Positions 59,115 through 64,000 of a DNA stretch of 64,000 nt are shown here, in pieces. The first letter of the stretch is position 1. The number at the start of each line of letters is the position of its first letter. Below the pieces are notes generated by a model that made no database searches, was not told where the DNA came from, and was given only the letters and a program-made list of their open reading frames with translations. The position numbers were made by a program, and so were the translations under genes. Source of the DNA: G020353115 sp964640125 (GTDB lineage Bacteria; Bacteroidota; Bacteroidia; Bacteroidales; VadinHA17); assembly GCA_964640125.1 (NCBI GenBank), contig CAZXGG010000010.1, positions 1 through 64,000 of the forward strand, read 5' to 3'.

Positions 59115-59408
59115 CTACTTATTCAAAAGAGCAATACATTTATCAATCTCCCGCACAATTCTATTCACTTTGATCCTGGCATCATGGACATTATCATCTC
59201 CTGCCACGATCGATTTTGCTATTTTTTGGTTTGTGTATCTGTTTTTTAATTCTTCTAATTCAGTTTCTTTTTGTTTAATTTGATTGTTTAAGTCAGATAT
59301 TTCTTGCTTTAAATGATCTTTTTCCTCACGAACCTGATCCACAAACGAAATGATGATTTTGATTTTTTCTTTTAACTCATTTACTATTTCGTCTTGCTCA
59401 TGATCCAT
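59115..59408 (-). CDS. Coiled-coil protein upstream of zapA
   Basis: A 97-residue protein that is nearly all one coiled coil (about 10-65, DEIVNELKEKIKIIISFVDQ followed by REEKDHLKQEISDLNNQIKQ), with a last segment DARIKVNRIVREIDKCIALLNK. Similar proteins stand just before zapA in many Bacteroidota. They may work with ZapA as a division-linked factor, in the way ZapB does in enterobacteria, but homology is not shown. ATG at 59406-59408. First gene of the zapA-ncRNA-rny block. Confidence 0.75.
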   Translation of the reverse strand: MDHEQDEIVNELKEKIKIIISFVDQVREEKDHLKQEISDLNNQIKQKETELEELKNRYTNQKIAKSIVAGDDNVHDARIKVNRIVREIDKCIALLNK

Positions 59409-59490
59409 GGCAAAAGATTTAATACAAAGTTAACATAGCTTTGATAATTTCAAAAAATAAATCCCGATTTTCCCGAACCGAATAAAATTA

Positions 59491-59498
59491 TAGTTTTG
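59491..59498 (+). promoter_or_regulatory. Candidate -7 box of the M23 peptidase gene
   Basis: TAGTTTTG matches the Bacteroidota -7 consensus TAnnTTTG. It lies 31 bases before the ATG at 59530, which is itself preceded by cgagg, a weak ribosome-binding site. A -33 TTTG was not identified clearly. Confidence 0.4.
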
Positions 59499-59529
59499 CA
59501 TTTTATATACAAATTTTACTCAGTCGAGG

Positions 59530-61290
59530 ATGAAAGGCTCTATCGTCTACCTTCACCCAGCAGGTATTATTCGAACGGTAATTATTTCCCTGCTCTTGCT
59601 TTTTGCATACCCGGCAAAAGCACAAATAAAACGTGAGATTGCATCGTTCGGATCGCCCGTTGAATTCCCAATTATACTATCCTCAAATTATGGTGAATTA
59701 AGAACCGACCATTTTCATTCCGGTATTGATATCAAAACGGAAGGAGTTAGTGGGAAGAAGATCGTTGCAGTGGAAACGGGTTATATTTCACGAATCAGTG
59801 TCTCACCCGAGGGCTTTGGAAAAGCTCTTTACCTCTCGCATCCAAACGGCTATAGTACAGTATATGGTCATCTCAGCAGTTTTACCGAAGAAGTGGAGGC
59901 ATACGTTAAGAATCATCAATACCAGGAAAAGACCTTTCAAATTAATCTTTTTCCAAAAGAGGGAGAATTCCTGTTTGCAAAGGGAGAGATCATTGGGTAT
60001 TCAGGGAACACCGGAAGCTCACTCGGACCCCACCTGCATTTCGAAGTGAGAGACAGCAGAACAGAGAATCCCCTCAATCCACTACTGTTCAATATTATTG
60101 TGGATGACACCATTCATCCTGTGTTTTACAGCATCTTTCTTTACCCTCTGGCGCTGAACAGTCATATCGATTTTAAATGGGAGAAAAAGAGGATGGTTGT
60201 GGTGCATAATAACGGCGCCTTTTCGCTTGAGGAGGAAAACCCGGTAGCAGTTGGAGGCACGATAGGAATTGGAATTGAAGCCAGTGATTTCTTAAACGGG
60301 GCAAGAAACCGATGTGGTATTTATTCTATTGAAGTACTGCTCGATCAGGTTCCTCACTTTTACCAGGAATTGGATGAATTTTCATTTAATGAATCCAGGT
60401 ATCTCAACAGTCATATTGATTATGAAGAGAAGGTATTAAACAACCGTAACATTCATCAAACCTTCGTTGCCCCCAACAACAACCTTTCCATTTATAAGTT
60501 GCTAAAGGACCGTGGAAGATTGAGTTTTTTCGACAATGAAAACCACGAAATCACGCTCATCATAAAAGATGCTTACCAGAATGAATCCCGGTTGGATTTT
60601 ATTGTAGCCTCAAGGTGGAATCAAGGACAAAAAATCGCCAGGCCCGAAAGAACCTATACCAGGGTCATGCTCCATGATGTACGCAACATATACCAGCACT
60701 ATGGTTTTGAATTGAATATCCCTGCCGGTGGATTGTACGATACACTTTACTTCACCTATGCCAAATCACCCGGGATGCCGGGCAGCTATTCGGAAGTCCA
60801 CCATGTCCATAATGAACTAACTCCGGTTCATCGTTATTTTAACATGCGCATTGTCCCGGATAGCGCTCCCACGGAAATTGAGGAGAAACTCCTCATTGCT
60901 TCATTGGATAAAAACAATGAAATCCATTCATTGGGAGGTGAATTTAAAAACGGGGCTGTTGAAGTCCGAGCAAGAAATTTTGGTCGCTTCGTAGTGGTTG
61001 CCGATACAATCCCGCCGGAAATCAATCCGGTGACACCTATCGATAATAACAATTTTTCGGGGAAACAATATTTAAGGTTCAGGATCAGTGATGAGCTATC
61101 AGGGATCGAATCCTATAATGGCTTCATCGATGACCAGTGGGTGCTTTTTGAATATGATCCGAAGAATGAATTGTTGACCTACCGTTTCGACCGGGAAAGG
61201 CTAACAAATAATAAGCCTCATGAACTGGTCCTTACGGTAATCGATAACAAGAAAAACATTTCGGTTTATCAGGGAAGATTCTTCTGGTAG
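59530..61290 (+). CDS. M23-family metallopeptidase
   Basis: A 586-residue exported protein; signal peptide about 1-31 (ending AYPAKAQ). The LytM domain is at the N-terminal side (about 50-200): HFHSGIDI gives His63 and Asp67 and GPHLHFEV gives His168 and His170, completing the HxxxD and HxH zinc site. The rest (about 200-586) is a long beta-rich region (for example VHNNGAFSLEEENPVAVGGT) without clear domain. It is likely to cut peptide cross-links in peptidoglycan. All metal ligands are present, so it should be active rather than a scaffold. It is transcribed away from the coiled-coil gene. Confidence 0.9.
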   Translation: MKGSIVYLHPAGIIRTVIISLLLLFAYPAKAQIKREIASFGSPVEFPIILSSNYGELRTDHFHSGIDIKTEGVSGKKIVAVETGYISRISVSPEGFGKALYLSHPNGYSTVYGHLSSFTEEVEAYVKNHQYQEKTFQINLFPKEGEFLFAKGEIIGYSGNTGSSLGPHLHFEVRDSRTENPLNPLLFNIIVDDTIHPVFYSIFLYPLALNSHIDFKWEKKRMVVVHNNGAFSLEEENPVAVGGTIGIGIEASDFLNGARNRCGIYSIEVLLDQVPHFYQELDEFSFNESRYLNSHIDYEEKVLNNRNIHQTFVAPNNNLSIYKLLKDRGRLSFFDNENHEITLIIKDAYQNESRLDFIVASRWNQGQKIARPERTYTRVMLHDVRNIYQHYGFELNIPAGGLYDTLYFTYAKSPGMPGSYSEVHHVHNELTPVHRYFNMRIVPDSAPTEIEEKLLIASLDKNNEIHSLGGEFKNGAVEVRARNFGRFVVVADTIPPEINPVTPIDNNNFSGKQYLRFRISDELSGIESYNGFIDDQWVLFEYDPKNELLTYRFDRERLTNNKPHELVLTVIDNKKNISVYQGRFFW

Positions 61291-61360
61291 ATGTGTGCCT
61301 CTTCTTATCACTCCTTAAGCCATCAGAATTTACCGAAGTAAACCGGTTGGCAAGTCACTT

Positions 61361-62266
61361 TTAGTGAAGGGATTCAGGATAAATTCCACGGTCAACTAAT
61401 AACCTGATCTTTCTGATCACTTCCGCTTTATCCTCTCTGTAGGTTACCCCAAACCAGGATTCATTGCTTTCCAGAACTTTAACCGTGGCTTTATTCTGGT
61501 TTATAAGTTCAAAGATGAGCGTGGGTATGTAAAATTCAGATTTGGGATTTCCTGATTCCAGTTTAAGGAAAGAGCTAAAGGAACGTTCCAGGTAGCCAAA
61601 GACATCCGGGTAAAATCCCCAAATGTTCATCGAAACTACATCTTTACCCGACAGGTTAATTACCCTGCCTGCCTCGTTGGTATAAACAATAACATCCTTC
61701 CGTCGCTCTATGTTCGTGACCTCAACAATAGACCGGAGAAAATTTTTCTCACCTGTTTTACAAATGCCCCTGGCAACCTGTCCGTAATCGGAAAGGGTTT
61801 TATCCAATCTGAACCCAACCATGGCATATTCATTATCGCTGCTTTGCATCAGGTGATCGACCATAACCTGGAAGGATCGTGCACCATAGAAATCATCTGC
61901 GTTGATCACAATAAAGGGTTCCCGTATTTTTTCCTTTGCAACAAGGATTGCATGGCCCGTACCCCAGGGTTTCTTCCGGTTATCCGGAATGGTAAACCCT
62001 TCAGGGATCATGGATAATTCCTGGAACGCATAGTCAATTTCAATTTTATGCCGTAACCGGGATCCTATGACCTCCTCAAATTCTGATTGAATCTCTTCCC
62101 TTATAACGAAAACAATTTTTTCTACGCCGGCTCTTATTGCATCGTAAATTGAATAATCCATGATGGTCTCACCGGAGGGACCAACCTGATCAATCTGTTT
62201 GAGTCCACCATACCGGCTTCCTATCCCGGCAGCCAATACCAGCAAAGAGAGTTTTGGTTTCGCCAT
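61361..62266 (-). CDS. Sugar-phosphate nucleotidyltransferase
   Basis: A 301-residue nucleotidyltransferase: LSLLVLAAGIGSRYGGLKQI (nucleotide loop), FVINADDFYGARSFQV with the metal-binding Asp pair, and VVSMNIWGFYPDVFGYL near the end. The kind of activated sugar is unknown; glucose 1-phosphate or a MurNAc-like substrate are possible. Because anmK (peptidoglycan recycling) lies close by on the other strand, a MurU-like role is one guess. Divergent from the cutC remnant. Confidence 0.85.
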   Translation of the reverse strand: MAKPKLSLLVLAAGIGSRYGGLKQIDQVGPSGETIMDYSIYDAIRAGVEKIVFVIREEIQSEFEEVIGSRLRHKIEIDYAFQELSMIPEGFTIPDNRKKPWGTGHAILVAKEKIREPFIVINADDFYGARSFQVMVDHLMQSSDNEYAMVGFRLDKTLSDYGQVARGICKTGEKNFLRSIVEVTNIERRKDVIVYTNEAGRVINLSGKDVVSMNIWGFYPDVFGYLERSFSSFLKLESGNPKSEFYIPTLIFELINQNKATVKVLESNESWFGVTYREDKAEVIRKIRLLVDRGIYPESLH

Positions 62267-62417
62267 ATCTGGCTGAATCGTGATTAAAAGCTATAAAAGT
62301 AACAAATTTTCTTTTGGATCATGCTGAATTACTGGCTTTATATGGTCCTCCCAAGCAATATTCAATTATCTTTATACTCATCGGTGAATGCTGTTTTTTC
62401 TTGGCTTGCTTTATACC

Positions 62418-62799
62418 ATGAATAACCAATACATTCTTGAAATCTGTGCCTATTGAAGTGGCAAAATCGATTGGCGTAAATGGAGTGGTGATGGGAATTC
62501 TTATGCCCAATGGTACTGTTGATGTAAAAAGAACCCAAATGCTGGTGGATCTGGCAGGCGAACGAATGATTATCATGCCCGGCAGTGGTATCAATGAACA
62601 TACTGTTTTAAACTTTGTTGCTGCTACAGGTGCAAAAGAATTTCATATGTCAGCAAAGAAGAAAATCGATGGAATGATGGAATACCGGAACCCCGGAATC
62701 AGCATGGGGAGTGAAGGAGAGGATGAATACCATCGATGGATAACGGATCGTGAACAGGTAAGAAAAGTGGTTCATATACTGTCACAAATAAAACCCTGA
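62418..62799 (+). pseudogene. cutC: cutC remnant with two internal deletions
   Basis: The start is the ATG at 62418. The first 12 codons (MNNQYILEICAY) match the CutC N-terminus and then hit a TGA (62454-62456). A second frame from 62437 resumes with PIEVAKSIGVNGVVMGILM, which in full CutC lies about 60 residues later. It then passes from KRTQMLVDLAG directly into ERMIIMPGSGINEHTV, where about 60 residues with the VTFHRAFDM region are missing. The end EFHMSAKKKIDGMMEYRN and EDEYHRWITDREQV is normal. About 127 of roughly 245 residues remain, in two frames. CutC binds copper in some bacteria; this copy is very unlikely to work. Confidence 0.8.
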
Positions 62800-62806
62800 A
62801 ATTGCC

Positions 62807-64000
62807 ATGAAAAAATATGGAGTAATCGGATTGATGTCAGGAACCTCGCTAGACGGGCTTGATATTGTACTCTGNNNNNNNNNNNNNNNNNNNNNNNNNN
62901 NNNNNNNNNNNNNNNNNNNNNNNNNNNNNNNNNNNNNNNNNNNNNNNNNNNNNNNNNNNNNNNNNNNNNNNNNNGAGTAATCGGATTGATGTCAGGAACC
63001 TCGCTAGACGGGCTTGATATTGTACTCTGCCATTTCACCAAACAACCCGAGAAATGGAAGTATAAGATAATCAGCAGCAAGACAGTACCCTATCCACGCG
63101 AATGGAAATCCAGACTGGGGAATGCGGATTGCCTGACCGGATCGGACCTTGTAAAACTCGATCAGGAATATGGAGCATTCCTCGGCCATATGGTTTGTGA
63201 TTTTCTTTTAGAGAACCCGGAAGATACTGACTTTATCGCTTCACATGGACATACTGTATTCCACCAGCCCGAGAATCAAATTACCCTTCAGATTGGTAAT
63301 GGTGCAATCCTGGCAGCGGTTACCGGGATAAAGGTCATTTCCGATTTCAGGAGTGTTGATATAGCACTTGGTGGACAGGGTGCCCCGCTCGTACCCATGG
63401 GTGATGAATTTCTCTTCCCTGAATACGATTATTGCCTTAATCTTGGGGGGATTGCAAATCTTTCATACAACTCCGATGAAAAACGAATTGCTTTTGATGT
63501 TTGTCCGGTGAATATGGCGATAAATTCCCTGATGGAAAAAGTGAACCTGGATATAGACCTGAATGGAGAAAAGGGAAGATCGGGTAGAATCATTCCTGAT
63601 CTGCTCGTCAGGCTGAATGCAATTGACTACTATCAGTTGAAAGGACCCAGGTCACTTGGAAAAGAGTGGTTCGAATCAACATTCCTACCCATAACTGAAA
63701 AAGGTGATCTTCCGTTAAATGATCTATTGAGAACCATATACGAACACATTGCAATCCAAATCGGAAAAGTAATGCCGGGCAATGAAAAACAAACTGTTCT
63801 GGTTTCCGGTGGAGGTGCTCATAATAGATTCCTCATCGAACGGATTAAAGCCAATTCACCGATGCAATTCATCATTCCTGATAAAGAGATCATTGACTAT
63901 AAAGAGGCCGTTGTCTTTGCCTTTTTAGGCGTTTTGCGTGACCGGGATGAGATCAATTGCTTCTCCTCCGTAACCGGGGCTTCACGAGATAGCATTGTTG
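62807..64000 (+). CDS. anmK: Anhydro-N-acetylmuramic acid kinase, split by an assembly gap, 3' end cut by window
   Basis: Start ATG at 62807-62809, eight bases after the cutC stop. The frame runs MKKYGVIGLMSGTSLDGLDIV and meets 100 Ns at 62875. It resumes at 62977 in another frame relative to the numbering, because the gap is artificial, and stays open to 64000. Landmarks: GTSLDGLD (phosphate loop), SHGHTVFHQPEN, ISDFRSVDIALGGQGAPLVP, NLGGIANLSYN and VLVSGGGAHNRFL. AnmK phosphorylates and opens anhydro-MurNAc during cell-wall recycling. Joining the contigs by their 55 bp overlap gives one continuous protein of about 360 residues with perhaps 20-25 residues missing at the window edge. Confidence 0.9.
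62820..63029. other. Scaffold gap flanked by identical 55 bp copies
   Basis: Bases 62820-62874 and 62975-63029 are identical over 55 bases, with exactly 100 Ns between (62875-62974). A shared k-mer-length overlap plus a fixed 100 N spacer is what a scaffolder leaves when it fails to merge two overlapping contigs. Removing the Ns and one copy (155 bases) restores the anmK frame. Confidence 0.93.

Noticed and set aside
62319..62594. Minus-strand 91-codon frame
   Set aside because: It is antisense to the cutC remnant, which is clearly recognisable on the plus strand.

Overview
The window is a 64 kb stretch of a chromosome from a member of the Bacteroidota, most likely a Bacteroidales-type environmental lineage known from a draft assembly. 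The evidence is the gene content: a GldA/GldF/GldG-type ABC transporter with a DUF4340 partner, adjacent pyrB and pyrI, ribonuclease Y beside zapA, DUF4293 and DUF2141 proteins, an FtsX/MacB-type permease of about 790 residues, and lipoproteins with a short lipobox. Start codons are mostly ATG with a few TTG, Shine-Dalgarno sequences are weak, and boxes resembling the Bacteroidota -7 element (TAnnTTTG) lie close to several starts. Genes form short operons separated by repeat-rich spacers. I saw no rRNA, tRNA, CRISPR array, prophage or complete IS element.

Layout. 1-4.0 kb is an AT-rich accessory island on the minus strand: two small orphan proteins (one GIY-YIG-like), a membrane protein with a doubtful 5' end, an Mrr-type restriction nuclease and an AbiEi/AbiEii toxin-antitoxin pair. 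It starts inside one copy of a terminal-inverted-repeat element whose full 227 bp copy is at 37.8-38.0 kb. 4.0-5.1 kb is a repeat graveyard. 5.1-10.2 kb carries an ABC permease, a J-domain-like/LRR protein, a CPBP protease and a HemG-like flavodoxin. 10.6-15.3 kb is a minus-strand run of membrane proteins, a lipoprotein, a winged-helix regulator, YbjQ and an unlisted 42-residue membrane peptide. 15.5-19.5 kb holds two secreted M14 zinc carboxypeptidases. 19.8-33.7 kb holds plus-strand metabolic genes: YdeI, methyltransferase, a CBM9-esterase, a kinase-aminotransferase fusion, sulfatase, DUF1295, a PqqB-like hydrolase, alcohol dehydrogenase and a D-cysteine desulfhydrase-like enzyme. 33.8-37.7 kb has a small membrane protein, an ankyrin protein, a methyltransferase and a YtcJ-like amidohydrolase.

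38.3-42.4 kb is the GldA-GldF-GldG-DUF4340 transporter operon. 42.9-46.4 kb has two GroES-like genes with no groEL nearby, a nitrilase-family gene cut short by a mobile repeat, trmJ, deoC and a thioredoxin-glutaredoxin fusion. 46.5-53.9 kb holds housekeeping genes: an EamA transporter, YigZ, pyrBI, a prohibitin-like protein, a nucleoside phosphorylase and a SirB1-like protein. 54.0-59.4 kb is a minus-strand block in which a surface-polysaccharide module (wecB, epimerase, sugar transferase) follows a division/RNA module (coiled-coil protein, zapA, a probable 6S RNA, rny). 59.5-64 kb has an M23 peptidase, a nucleotidyltransferase, a doubly deleted cutC and anmK.

The anmK gene is interrupted by 100 Ns flanked by identical 55 bp copies. 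This is almost certainly a scaffolding artefact: two contigs overlap rather than being separated by a gap. The main biological novelty lies in small mobile repeats that have cut or bordered genes, the J-domain/LRR protein, the kinase-aminotransferase fusion and the unlisted RNA and peptide genes. No complete unprecedented system stood out.
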